Shown: positions 1 to 7,300 of the stretch, one piece after another
How positions within the stretch are numbered: the first letter of the stretch is position 1
Layout of the letters: each line of letters starts with the position of its first letter
Assembly: GCA_002067405.1 (NCBI GenBank)
Contig: MVRP01000034.1
Location: 1 to 30,377, forward strand
Source of the DNA: Syntrophorhabdaceae bacterium PtaU1.Bin034
Lineage (GTDB): Bacteria > Desulfobacterota_G > Syntrophorhabdia > Syntrophorhabdales > WCHB1-27
DNA length: 30,377 nt
Reading direction: 5' to 3'
Translations under genes and position numbers: made by a program
The notes under the pieces: generated by a model
What the model saw: the letters and a program-made list of their open reading frames with translations, nothing else
The model's database searches: none
Told to the model about the DNA's origin: nothing

Positions 1-261
1 GCACTCGTCGTATTCCTTGCCGTCGATGATGTACTGGTCTCTGCCCATGCATTCGGCGGGTGTGTACTCACCGGCGTATACGGGAACATAGACATCTCTT
101 ATGGGATCACGGATCATCCGGATGCGGGACCTCGCCGGATTATTGCTGCTGTATTTCGGGTTTGCGTGGAAGGCGGAACAGATTACTTCGCACGCCCTGC
201 AACCGTTGCATTTATCGAGGTCGACTTTAATTGTTTTGATCTTCTTCTTAATCTTGGCCAT
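1..261 (-). CDS. bamC: Benzoyl-CoA reductase-associated ferredoxin subunit BamC, partial
   Basis: The first 87 residues of a polyferredoxin are visible; the rest lies beyond base 1. Cys18, Cys21, Cys24 and Cys28 form a CxxCxxCxxxC cluster-binding motif after a lysine-rich start, and Cys71 and Cys87 probably open further clusters. The ATG at 261 lies inside the end of bamB (14 bases shared), so the two are translationally coupled. In Geobacter the BamC protein carries [4Fe-4S] clusters and passes electrons to the tungsten subunit BamB. The identification rests on this bamB-adjacent position plus the N-terminal motif. Another AOR-partner ferredoxin is possible because most of the protein cannot be seen. 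Confidence 0.75.
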   Translation of the reverse strand, partial: MAKIKKKIKTIKVDLDKCNGCRACEVICSAFHANPKYSSNNPARSRIRMIRDPIRDVYVPVYAGEYTPAECMGRDQYIIDGKEYDEC

Positions 262-2218
262 CTTTCAATATACCTCTCTGTTCTAAGTCTTCGGCAACGT
301 AGCCCAGATCCAGTTCCTGCAAGGTCTCCTTCTTGGGAATACCGTCATTATTCCACCCTTTGAACTTGTAGTAGCCATCCAGGAGCTTGGCTTCCAGTTC
401 CGGGAAGCGTTTCTTCCAGTGGTCCTCGGGCGGTACCTCATCCGCTCTTCGCAGGCCCCTTCTTACATTGACTGCCCTGAGCAGGTTCCGGTTCCTCCTG
501 TATATCTTTTTGAGGCCTTCTTCATCCAAATCCATCCCGGTCGCTGCAGAGATTATTTTCGGATAATTGTGAATGTGATACGGAGGCTTCAGAGGAAATG
601 ACGACAACCCGGCGCATACGCCGAGGGCGTCGTCAAAGTAGTGTATCATCTCCTGCCAGTCAACGATGTCGACAGACATGTCAACAGTCGGGTAATACGG
701 GTTTGACCGCTCGCCCCGTGGTTCCCAATCCAGCACATATTGCTTGAACTTTTCGTCGGGAACCTGGATCCAATCCCTCACAAACTCCTCTCTCTCCTCC
801 ATGGTCATGAAAGGCGCCTGGGGGAACTGCCCTTCAATCTGGGTAATGTTGATCTTCTCTCCCGTGGCGTACATCAGGTAATAGACGGGATTCAGCATGC
901 CGAGCTTGAGAGGCAACTGCTCGTGCTTCTTGATATTGTTGTGGGCGTATTCCTCTGCCCCCTTGCCGATCTTCTTGGCCGCCCAGTAAGTGCCGTCGGC
1001 CAGGATGTCTCCTATACCTTCGCGCCTGACGATCCTGTCAAGCAGCCAGTAGAATTTACCCTCGTTATCGGACGGACATCCTTCAAAGTCCGCGTCGGTC
1101 AGGATGCCGGCATCTTTAAGCTCGAATGCGAAGGCCATCATTTGCGGCGTCGAGAACCCGTCTACGCCATACTCGGTAGCGCGCTGTGCGATCTTGAAAC
1201 CGAAGTCGAGGTCGTCCACAAAGGCAGCCATCGTGTAGGTCAGTTTTGAGAAGCATTTCATCATGTAGGTCGAGAGACCGGGAACGGATATTATTGCACC
1301 GCATTTCATCGGACAGTTGTAGCAGCTGATGAGCCGCTTCCGTACGCCCAGTTGAACGCTCTTCCATCTCTCTTCGATTTCCTTGTTCCAGAAATCTTTT
1401 CGACGAACACGGGAGTTACCCCACATAAAGTTCTCGGTGTGCCACTTCTCATCAACGTGCAGCATCTCTTGCGGCGAACCGAGGCCCTGCAGAATGGTCA
1501 TGACGTTCGGAACAGGATACTCGTTCCGGTATTTTATGTATTTGAGCACTTCGGTGCAGAGCTCTACAAATTCATCCGGCCGGGAAAGGTTGACATCCTT
1601 TGTTCCACGAACGGCTATCGCCTTTACCCCTTTGTCTCCCATAACAGCGCCCAACCCAAGCCGGCTGGCACTGGACCTCCCCTGCTCGATGGAAGCCGTG
1701 AATACCCTGTTTTCACCGGCAAGACCGATGGCGGCCACCTGGGCGCTGGGCTGGTTCAATTCCTTCTTGATAAGCTCCTGCGTTTCAACCGCACCTTTAC
1801 CCTTCAGATGGCTGGCATCCCGTATCTCCACCTTGTCATTGTGTATCCAGATGTAGACCAGATCAGGAGACTTACCGCGAAGGATCACTTTGTCATAGCC
1901 GGCGTACTTCAGTTCCGGTGCCCAAAACCCGCCCATCATTGAATATCCCATGAAGAGAGTCTGGGGAGAATAGGCGGTAATAATGGTACGATTCGCACCG
2001 GGAGCAGGCGTGCCGCACAATAGACCGGTGCTGAATATCAGTGGAACATCAGCATCAAAGGGGTCGATTTCGGGGGGGACCCTGTCCCACAGTATCTTGG
2101 TGTTAGTGCCTAGACCCCCAAGATGAAGTTCCGTCAATCTTGGGTCAGTCTCTACCCTCTCAACGTTTCCTCGGGTCAGATCAATTTCTAAATTATACCC
2201 TGTCTCTGCGTACCTCAT
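248..2218 (-). CDS. bamB: Tungsten-containing class II benzoyl-CoA reductase catalytic subunit BamB (AOR family)
   Basis: This 656-residue protein of the aldehyde:ferredoxin oxidoreductase family would dearomatise benzoyl-CoA to a cyclic dienoyl-CoA in strict anaerobes, using a tungsten-bis-pyranopterin cofactor and one [4Fe-4S] cluster. The N-terminus (MRYAETGYNLEIDL) and the overall length closely match what I remember of Geobacter BamB. Visible motifs are GRSSASR near 180, the cluster motif Cys299-x2-Cys302-x3-Cys306, and a late DDALGVC with Cys535. Cys322 falls at the number I recall for the tungsten-ligating cysteine of Geobacter BamB, with Glu251 and His260 also in place. The start is set by GAGGGG seven bases upstream of the ATG. 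A promoter lies about 75 bases upstream and bamC follows with an overlap. Other AOR paralogues are the alternative, but the N-terminal match argues against them. Confidence 0.87.
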   Translation of the reverse strand: MRYAETGYNLEIDLTRGNVERVETDPRLTELHLGGLGTNTKILWDRVPPEIDPFDADVPLIFSTGLLCGTPAPGANRTIITAYSPQTLFMGYSMMGGFWAPELKYAGYDKVILRGKSPDLVYIWIHNDKVEIRDASHLKGKGAVETQELIKKELNQPSAQVAAIGLAGENRVFTASIEQGRSSASRLGLGAVMGDKGVKAIAVRGTKDVNLSRPDEFVELCTEVLKYIKYRNEYPVPNVMTILQGLGSPQEMLHVDEKWHTENFMWGNSRVRRKDFWNKEIEERWKSVQLGVRKRLISCYNCPMKCGAIISVPGLSTYMMKCFSKLTYTMAAFVDDLDFGFKIAQRATEYGVDGFSTPQMMAFAFELKDAGILTDADFEGCPSDNEGKFYWLLDRIVRREGIGDILADGTYWAAKKIGKGAEEYAHNNIKKHEQLPLKLGMLNPVYYLMYATGEKINITQIEGQFPQAPFMTMEEREEFVRDWIQVPDEKFKQYVLDWEPRGERSNPYYPTVDMSVDIVDWQEMIHYFDDALGVCAGLSSFPLKPPYHIHNYPKIISAATGMDLDEEGLKKIYRRNRNLLRAVNVRRGLRRADEVPPEDHWKKRFPELEAKLLDGYYKFKGWNNDGIPKKETLQELDLGYVAEDLEQRGILKDGQD

Positions 2219-2297
2219 TTTTTAACCCCTCAAGATATTTCCGCAGCGTGGCCTTCGGCTGCGAAGACTGTTCATGAATTATGTACCCTTGTGCAAT

Positions 2298-2326
2298 TTA
2301 TAACAAATTATCAACAACACTGTCAA
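2298..2326 (-). promoter_or_regulatory. Sigma70-type promoter P1 of bamBC
   Basis: On the minus strand a perfect TTGACA (2326-2321) is followed after 17 bases by TTATAA (2303-2298), or after 18 by TATAAA. The predicted start near 2291 gives a leader of about 73 bases before bamB. This is the best consensus promoter in the divergent region. Confidence 0.65.
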
Positions 2327-2334
2327 CAAAAAGA

Positions 2335-2351
2335 ATGTATGCAAAGTACAT
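2335..2351. promoter_or_regulatory. Candidate activator-binding palindrome upstream of bamB promoter
   Basis: ATGTATGCAAAGTACAT contains ATGTA and TACAT arms separated by seven bases. Its centre lies about 52 bases upstream of the predicted bamB start, just beyond the -35 box, which is where an activator would bind. The regulator is unknown. The short arms mean chance cannot be excluded. Confidence 0.35.
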
Positions 2352-2454
2352 ATTTCACATGCCTGTTTGCGTCATGCAATGGCAATCCGACAAAGAGCCG
2401 TTTCAAAAACTCTGTTAACGTTTATATTTGAGCGTCTCATAAGGGAATTTGAGC

Positions 2455-2484
2455 TTGTTCCGTATGGCACAATGTCTTTATATA
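2455..2484 (+). promoter_or_regulatory. Weak candidate promoter towards the thioesterase
   Basis: TTGTTC at 2455-2460 is followed after 18 bases by TATATA (2479-2484), the same box used by the opposite candidate promoter. The -35 match is modest. This is the only plausible plus-strand promoter I see before the thioesterase. Confidence 0.25.
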
Positions 2485-2508
2485 TATCAAATAAATACTG
2501 CTTGTCAA
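2479..2508 (-). promoter_or_regulatory. Possible second, distal bamB promoter
   Basis: A second minus-strand TTGACA (2508-2503) is followed by a TATATA-rich box (2479-2486) with a spacer of 16 or 18 bases. It would start transcription near 2472 and give a bamB leader of about 250 bases. The TATA stretch also serves a weaker plus-strand candidate. Confidence 0.3.
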
Positions 2509-2580
2509 GGTCCAAAACAGGCCCGAAAACCCGCATATTACCGGCGAAAATCTGCGTCTGACATAACCGGGGGGAGCTGT

Positions 2581-2682
2581 ATGTTGATGCTTTTTTCAAC
2601 GAGGAAAGGAAAAAGGCGCCGGCGGAAATCGGGAATAAAAATGAACCATATGGCGAGGGAAATTACCTTTTTGTTGCAATAA
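2581..2682 (+). CDS. Possible 33-residue basic leader peptide
   Basis: A short reading frame begins with ATG four bases after a strong purine-rich site (GGGGGGAG) and ends 47 bases before the thioesterase start. The peptide contains a basic run, TRKGKRRRRKSGIK, and nothing recognisable. The good ribosome site is the only support; it could be a leader peptide or chance. The rest of the 2219-2729 interval holds the promoters and palindrome listed separately and no other gene I can support. Confidence 0.22.
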   Translation: MLMLFSTRKGKRRRRKSGIKMNHMAREITFLLQ

Positions 2683-2729
2683 ACCTGCATGTGTGGGAAA
2701 AAAGGAGGAAGTACCGTGAGGAGGATGAG

Positions 2730-3155
2730 ATGGAAGATTCAAGAAAACAGGCCTTTCTCGATAAAGTAAAGGAAGAGCCCTTTCCGAGGCTGCTGGACAT
2801 CAAGCTGATAGAGGTAAGTGAAGGATACGCGCTCTGCGAGATGGTATATACCGATACGATGGACAACCTCCACGGGATGGCGCATGGCGGCGCCATATTC
2901 TCCCTCATCGACGAAGCCTTTGAAATATCGTCGAACAGCCACGGAACGATCGCAATGGCCCTCAACATGAACGTCACGTACGTGCGGGCAGCCGCAAAAG
3001 GAAGTCTTCTCAGGGCCGAATCGAAGGAAATCAGCAGAAGCAGAAGAACGGCAACCTACCACATCACCGTTAAAGATGACCATGGGCTCATTGCGGTCTG
3101 TCAGGCGCTCGTGTACAGGAAAGACGAACAAATCGGCTTCCTGAAAGGCGAGTAG
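2730..3155 (+). CDS. PaaI-family hotdog-fold acyl-CoA thioesterase
   Basis: This 141-residue single-domain hotdog protein probably hydrolyses an acyl- or aryl-CoA thioester in the cytoplasm. The family signature HGGAIFSLIDEAFEISSN is present, with HGG at 52-54 and the catalytic-position acidic residue Asp61. The chosen ATG follows GAGGAGG by five bases. An in-frame ATG at 2691 would add 13 highly charged residues and has no better ribosome site. PaaI-type enzymes rescue CoA from dead-end intermediates of aromatic catabolism, so divergent pairing with bamB makes a role in benzoyl-CoA metabolism plausible. The actual substrate cannot be read from the sequence. Confidence 0.8.
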   Translation: MEDSRKQAFLDKVKEEPFPRLLDIKLIEVSEGYALCEMVYTDTMDNLHGMAHGGAIFSLIDEAFEISSNSHGTIAMALNMNVTYVRAAAKGSLLRAESKEISRSRRTATYHITVKDDHGLIAVCQALVYRKDEQIGFLKGE

Positions 3156-3183
3156 CTGGACGAACGGGACAAAACCCGGATGA

Positions 3184-3810
3184 TCAGTCCTTCACCGTCT
3201 TCCGCAGCCTGATCAGCCCCGCCTCAATCCGCGCAAAAGTCATGCTCTTTCTCTCGAAGGCGTCAAGATCTATCCGGTACTTGCGTGCTACCTGAGCCAC
3301 TACCGGCAGAGGTTCAGGATCCGCCTTCTTCCAGTAAGGCCTGAGCTCCCGAAGAAAGATATTCACTGTGACAGGACCGACACCGTAGAACATGAGGAGG
3401 CGTTTCTCAAGATCAGCCGGGTTTCGCGATTCCCGGTGGAGCCTGTTAAGGCTGCCTTCGTACTCACTATTGAGCATCTCGCAATTTCGGAGGATCTCCC
3501 GTGATGTCTTCTCGTCGTAGCGGACATAGCCCCCTTCTCTCATTACAGGATTGACCAGAAAATCCCAGCCTGCCTGAAGGATCGACTGCGGTGAAAGCCG
3601 GTCATATTTCTCGAAGGCTTTATAGGTTCTCTCTGCGATCGTCTCCGATATCCTCGCCCCGAAAAGCACGCTCGCGAGAAACCATTTGAACAACTCCCCG
3701 TCGCTTCCCTCCTTCAGACGTATGCCCAGCTCTTCCGAATAGAGAATGCTTCTTTTCAACGTTTCTAGGGTAACATCAGCGGTTTCCCTGTCTGATGTCT
3801 TCGGAGCCAT
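3184..3810 (-). CDS. HhH-GPD-like (endonuclease III fold) protein, possibly non-catalytic
   Basis: This 208-residue helical protein carries a helix-hairpin-helix signature, MLMFYGVGPVTVNIFLREL, in the position seen in base-excision DNA glycosylases of the endonuclease III superfamily. The lysine that normally follows the hairpin glycine motif is not seen (GVGPVTVN). The usual VDTH segment bearing the catalytic aspartate appears as EPLPVVAQVARKYRI, so the aspartate seems absent too. No C-terminal four-cysteine cluster motif is present. It may bind DNA without glycosylase activity or represent a divergent subfamily. The start is supported by GAGG four bases before the ATG. It converges on the thioesterase with a 28-base gap. 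Confidence 0.6.
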   Translation of the reverse strand: MAPKTSDRETADVTLETLKRSILYSEELGIRLKEGSDGELFKWFLASVLFGARISETIAERTYKAFEKYDRLSPQSILQAGWDFLVNPVMREGGYVRYDEKTSREILRNCEMLNSEYEGSLNRLHRESRNPADLEKRLLMFYGVGPVTVNIFLRELRPYWKKADPEPLPVVAQVARKYRIDLDAFERKSMTFARIEAGLIRLRKTVKD

Positions 3811-3883
3811 GTGTCCTCGCCTCAGTGAAGATCAGTCATTCTTAAAGATAAAACCTTTATTCCGGTATCTCAATCCGGCAAAA

Positions 3884-3912
3884 TTGATTTCGTTTTCTCG
3901 GGTGATTAAGTT
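3884..3912 (+). promoter_or_regulatory. Candidate promoter of the peptide/radical SAM cassette
   Basis: TTGATT (3884-3889) is separated by 17 bases from TAAGTT (3907-3912), with TG upstream of the -10 region. The match is moderate. Its value lies in the palindrome that directly overlaps the predicted start point. Confidence 0.35.
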
Positions 3913-3926
3913 TCAACAGGTTGAAA
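3911..3926. promoter_or_regulatory. Perfect 16-bp palindrome, candidate operator
   Basis: TTTCAACAGGTTGAAA consists of TTTCAAC and its exact reverse complement GTTGAAA around a two-base centre. It lies 20 bases upstream of the peptide start and over the predicted transcription start, as expected for a repressor operator. No regulator gene for it is recognisable in the window. Confidence 0.5.
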
Positions 3927-3946
3927 TAACTGCAAGGAGAAGGAAT

Positions 3947-4051
3947 ATGAAGAAACAGCTCGACAAAGAGACACTAAAGAAGGAAACGGTACTTTGGAGA
4001 AAGATGAAGAACTCCCTCAGCAGGGATGACATCAGGGTGTGCCGGAAGTGA
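3947..4051 (+). CDS. 34-residue peptide overlapping a radical SAM gene; candidate RiPP precursor
   Basis: A 34-residue frame starts at ATG after a strong site (AAGGAGAAGGA) and ends inside the radical SAM gene, sharing 13 bases with it. The peptide is charged and probably helical (MKKQLDKETLKKETVLWRKM at its start) and ends RVCRK with a single cysteine. A small gene with a strong ribosome site, translationally coupled to a SPASM-domain radical SAM enzyme, is the usual layout of a ribosomally made, post-translationally modified peptide. It does not match a precursor family I can name. Alternatives are a leader peptide that only couples translation of the enzyme, or a small regulatory protein. 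Confidence 0.5.
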   Translation: MKKQLDKETLKKETVLWRKMKNSLSRDDIRVCRK

Positions 4052-5142
4052 AAGAGCTGAAAGGGGTAGATGTTGCTGGTTCAGCAACGGCAAAAGACAC
4101 AAGAAAAGACTTCTTTATCCAGTGGCACCTGACGGATCGGTGCAATCTGTCGTGCAGGCACTGTTACCAGATCGGCCCGAGCCGCCCGGAGATGCATCTC
4201 TCCACCGCAAGGGAGATCATCGATGAAGTGTCGGACATGCTGGAAGACTGGTCGGAAAGGTATGACATTCACTTCACTCCCAGCTTCAATATCACGGGCG
4301 GCGAACCATTTCTGAGGGAGGACCTGTTTGAAATCCTGACCGCCGTCAAGCAGCGGGGCTTCGAGGTTTACCTTTTGACCAACGGTACGGTAATCGACGC
4401 TGAAAAAGCAGCGAAACTAAGACCTGTGGTGGATGGGGTGCAGGTCAGCGTTGAGGGACCGGAGGCGGTTCACGATTCTGTCCGAGGCAAAGGGACTTTC
4501 CAAAAAGCGGTTCGCGGCGTGGAAAGGCTGCTGGCCGAGGATATCAACGTGAGTCTTAACGTCACCATCTTCCGCCTCAATATGACTCATCTCTCCGGCC
4601 TCTTCAATCTGGGGAGCAGGCTTGGGGTCCGAAGAATAGGCTTCTCGCGGCTGGTGCCGAGCGGCCAGGGCAAAAAGCTCGCCGACCTGATGCTCGAGCC
4701 CGACGAGGTGCGGGACGTGTATGCCTTCCTGCTCGGGCTCAAAGATCAGAAGACCGAGACAGGTACCGGCGATCCCATCGCCTCACTGCTCCAGGACAAC
4801 AATACCGACGACGATGCCGGAGACGTCCCTGTTTCGGGATGCGCCGCAGGGGTATCGGGCCTAACCGTTCTCCCGGACGGAACCCTTACCCCGTGCCGGA
4901 GATTGCCCATACCTATCGGCAACGTTAACCACGATTCGATCAGACAGATCTGGTCGGAATCGCCTGTGCTCAATCTGTTGCGCGACCGGAGCAGTTACAC
5001 CGGTGAGTGCGGCAGTTGCAGCCGCTGGGCAGTGTGCAGGGGATGTCGGGCTATTGCGTATGCCCGTTCCAAAGGCCCCCATGGCTTTCTTGGCGGCGAT
5101 CCCCAGTGTTTTTCGAAAAGCCGGCTCGCGGCGAAGCAATAG
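4039..5142 (+). CDS. Radical SAM/SPASM domain protein
   Basis: This 367-residue radical SAM enzyme has the cluster motif Cys35-x3-Cys39-x2-Cys42 (RCNLSCRHCY) followed by a SAM-binding GGEP at 87-90. A C-terminal SPASM region has Cys268, Cys286, Cys324, Cys327, Cys333, Cys336 and Cys357, spaced as for two auxiliary clusters. SPASM enzymes typically modify peptides or proteins. The most likely partner is the 34-residue peptide whose gene overlaps the start. A SPASM subgroup is also linked to maturation of tungsten oxidoreductases, and bamB lies about 1.8 kb away on the other strand, so that role remains open. The start is GTG at 4039, with a second in-frame GTG at 4048; the ribosome site is weak, consistent with coupling. 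Confidence 0.85.
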   Translation: MPEVKELKGVDVAGSATAKDTRKDFFIQWHLTDRCNLSCRHCYQIGPSRPEMHLSTAREIIDEVSDMLEDWSERYDIHFTPSFNITGGEPFLREDLFEILTAVKQRGFEVYLLTNGTVIDAEKAAKLRPVVDGVQVSVEGPEAVHDSVRGKGTFQKAVRGVERLLAEDINVSLNVTIFRLNMTHLSGLFNLGSRLGVRRIGFSRLVPSGQGKKLADLMLEPDEVRDVYAFLLGLKDQKTETGTGDPIASLLQDNNTDDDAGDVPVSGCAAGVSGLTVLPDGTLTPCRRLPIPIGNVNHDSIRQIWSESPVLNLLRDRSSYTGECGSCSRWAVCRGCRAIAYARSKGPHGFLGGDPQCFSKSRLAAKQ

Positions 5143-5167
5143 AAGCAATAACCGGAGAGAGAAGCCT

Positions 5168-7192
5168 GTGCCCCGTGACATACCGGTCGGAAACGGCAGT
5201 TTTCTCATCGCCTTTGACCGTTCGTACACGATCCGCGACATCTACTACCCTTACGTCGGCAAAGAAAACCAGTCGGACGGCCACCGGTTCAGGTTCGGGA
5301 TATGGGTCGACGGTAAAATGAGCTGGATAGATGAGGGTTGGCATCTGCAAATGGCATATGACAATGACAGCCTGGTAACCCGGGTCGTGGCGCGCAACGA
5401 CCGGCTGCACATGGTGCTTCATTGCAGCGACCTGATCGATTACAGGGAGAATATTTACCTCCGGAAGATTGTGGTGAAGAATGCGTTGGAGAAAAGCCGG
5501 GTGGTCCGGCTCTTCTTTCATCACGACTTCCACCTTCTCGAATCACCGACGGGTGATACCGCCTACTACGATCCCGATGAAAGAGCGCTGATACACTACA
5601 AGGCGAATCGCTATTTCCTCATGACCGGTATGAGAGAAGGAAAACAGGGGATGGACCAGTATGCGACCGGCGTAAAGGAGTTCGGCGGGCTCGAGGGCAC
5701 GTGGCGGGATGCGGAAGACGGGCTTCTCGAAGGGTCGCCCATCGCACAGGGGTCTGTTGATTCCGTGCTCTCCCTATGGACCGGGGTAGCGCCCGGCGGT
5801 GAGAAAACGGTCTATTACTGGATGGCGGCAGGCCGGAACTATGCAGAAGTGAGTGACCTGAATCGCATGGTGACAAGCAGGAGCCCGGAGCATTTCCTTG
5901 TCAGGACCGGTTCTTTCTGGCAGGTATGGGTGAATAAGGAAAACTTCGACTTCGCACGTCTGCCCGTCACTGTGGTCGATTTCTTCAAAAGGAGCCTTCT
6001 CATAATAAGGACGAATACCGACAAGGAGGGTGCGGTTCTCGCCGCAAACGATTCCGATATACAGACTTTCATCTCAAAGGACAACTACAGTTACATGTGG
6101 CCCCGGGACGGAGCGCTTGTCGTTCACAGCCTCGATCTCGCCGGTTATCCGGGCTTGGCAAGGAAGTTCTACGAGTTCTGCCTCGACCTCATGAGCGAGG
6201 GGAAAGAGGCGAGCGGGTACTTTCTCCACAAGTATATGGCGGACGGTTGCTTTGGAAGCTCCTGGCACCCGTGGACCAGCGACGGCGAAAGGCGGCTTCC
6301 GATCCAGGAGGACGAAACAGGACTCGTGCTCTGGTCATTGTGGTCTCATTTCAACAAAGGGAGGGATATGGAATTCATTGAAGCGGTCTATGAGAACCTT
6401 ATCATGCGAAGCGCCGAATTTCTTTTGTCGTATCGCGACAGGGATACCGGCCTTCCCCTCCCGTCTTACGATCTGTGGGAGGAAAAATGGGGCATTCATA
6501 CGTTCACCACCTCGGCTGTTTACGCAGGCCTTGTTGCAGCGGAAAACTTCGCGCTGTTCTTTCAGCAAAAGGAAAGAGCAGATGCCTTCGGACAGGCGGC
6601 CGGGAAAATGAAACGCGCCATGGAGACCCACCTCTATCGGAAAGATCTGAAGCGATTCGTGAGAACGGTACTCCCGGCTCGCGACGGTTCGTTTGAAGCG
6701 GATCTCACGGTCGATGCAAGCACCTATGCCCCCTTTTACTTCGGTATATTCGATCCCCTCGACGAAAAGGTTGCCGGCACGATGAAGGCCATCGAGGAGC
6801 ACCTTGCTGTCAGGACTGACGTCGGAGGAGTTGCGCGATACGAAGGGGATAGATACCACGGGAGATCGAGAGAGGACCGGCCCGTTCCCGGCAATCCGTG
6901 GATACTCTGCAGCCTCTGGCTTGCTCAATACCGCATCGCTAGCGCCCGAAATCAGGAAGAACTGGATAAAGCGCTTCCTCTTCTGGAATGGGTGATGTCG
7001 AGGGCCCTTCCATCCGGTGTGCTGCCGGAACAGGTCGACCCCTATACCGGCGAGCCTGTCTCTGTTTCACCCCTTACATGGGCGCATTCCACGTTCGTCA
7101 CCTGCGTGCTTGAATACCTGCAGAAGCTCGAGATGCTGACTATCTGTCCGACCTGCGGCATGCCGTCTTACAGGCTTGCGAGAAAAGAGTGA
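5168..7192 (+). CDS. Glycoside hydrolase family 15 (glucoamylase-like) protein
   Basis: This protein of about 674 residues has an N-terminal beta-sandwich region (roughly 1-260) and an alpha/alpha-barrel catalytic domain. Signature segments are YSYMWPRDGALVVHSLDLAG near 307-326, the acidic motif IQEDETGLVLWSLW near 379-392 containing the likely general acid, and a late VLPEQVDPYTG with the likely general base. The family releases glucose from alpha-glucans or trehalose. With no signal peptide visible, a cytoplasmic role in glycogen or trehalose turnover is likely. The tail carries a CPTCGMPSYR motif. The GTG start is chosen because GGAGAG lies upstream and homology begins there; the frame stays open to 5003, overlapping the SPASM gene. 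The gene follows the SPASM gene after 25 bases, so the two are probably cotranscribed. Confidence 0.85.
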   Translation: MPRDIPVGNGSFLIAFDRSYTIRDIYYPYVGKENQSDGHRFRFGIWVDGKMSWIDEGWHLQMAYDNDSLVTRVVARNDRLHMVLHCSDLIDYRENIYLRKIVVKNALEKSRVVRLFFHHDFHLLESPTGDTAYYDPDERALIHYKANRYFLMTGMREGKQGMDQYATGVKEFGGLEGTWRDAEDGLLEGSPIAQGSVDSVLSLWTGVAPGGEKTVYYWMAAGRNYAEVSDLNRMVTSRSPEHFLVRTGSFWQVWVNKENFDFARLPVTVVDFFKRSLLIIRTNTDKEGAVLAANDSDIQTFISKDNYSYMWPRDGALVVHSLDLAGYPGLARKFYEFCLDLMSEGKEASGYFLHKYMADGCFGSSWHPWTSDGERRLPIQEDETGLVLWSLWSHFNKGRDMEFIEAVYENLIMRSAEFLLSYRDRDTGLPLPSYDLWEEKWGIHTFTTSAVYAGLVAAENFALFFQQKERADAFGQAAGKMKRAMETHLYRKDLKRFVRTVLPARDGSFEADLTVDASTYAPFYFGIFDPLDEKVAGTMKAIEEHLAVRTDVGGVARYEGDRYHGRSREDRPVPGNPWILCSLWLAQYRIASARNQEELDKALPLLEWVMSRALPSGVLPEQVDPYTGEPVSVSPLTWAHSTFVTCVLEYLQKLEMLTICPTCGMPSYRLARKE

Positions 7193-7226
7193 GCCTCATT
7201 ATCTGCCGCATCTGCCGCACGTTTCC

Positions 7227-7255
7227 TTGACATTACCCAATGCCTCGCTTACATT
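7227..7255 (+). promoter_or_regulatory. Sigma70-type promoter of the 2-oxoacid oxidoreductase operon
   Basis: A perfect TTGACA (7227-7232) and TACATT (7250-7255) are separated by 17 bases. Transcription would start near 7262, giving a leader of about 39 bases to the CTG proposed as the start of the next gene. This limits how far upstream that gene can begin. Confidence 0.65.
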
Positions 7256-7300
7256 CAGAATATCCGGGCTTCACCGGCATGTTGCGAAACGGAGGTTTTT

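Noticed and set aside
3160..3178. Possible terminator between the thioesterase and HhH genes
   Set aside because: The CGGG/CCCG stem is only four base pairs and lacks a T-run.
7201..7218. Tandem ATCTGCCGC repeat after the GH15 gene
   Set aside because: Only two copies of nine bases; too short to infer function.
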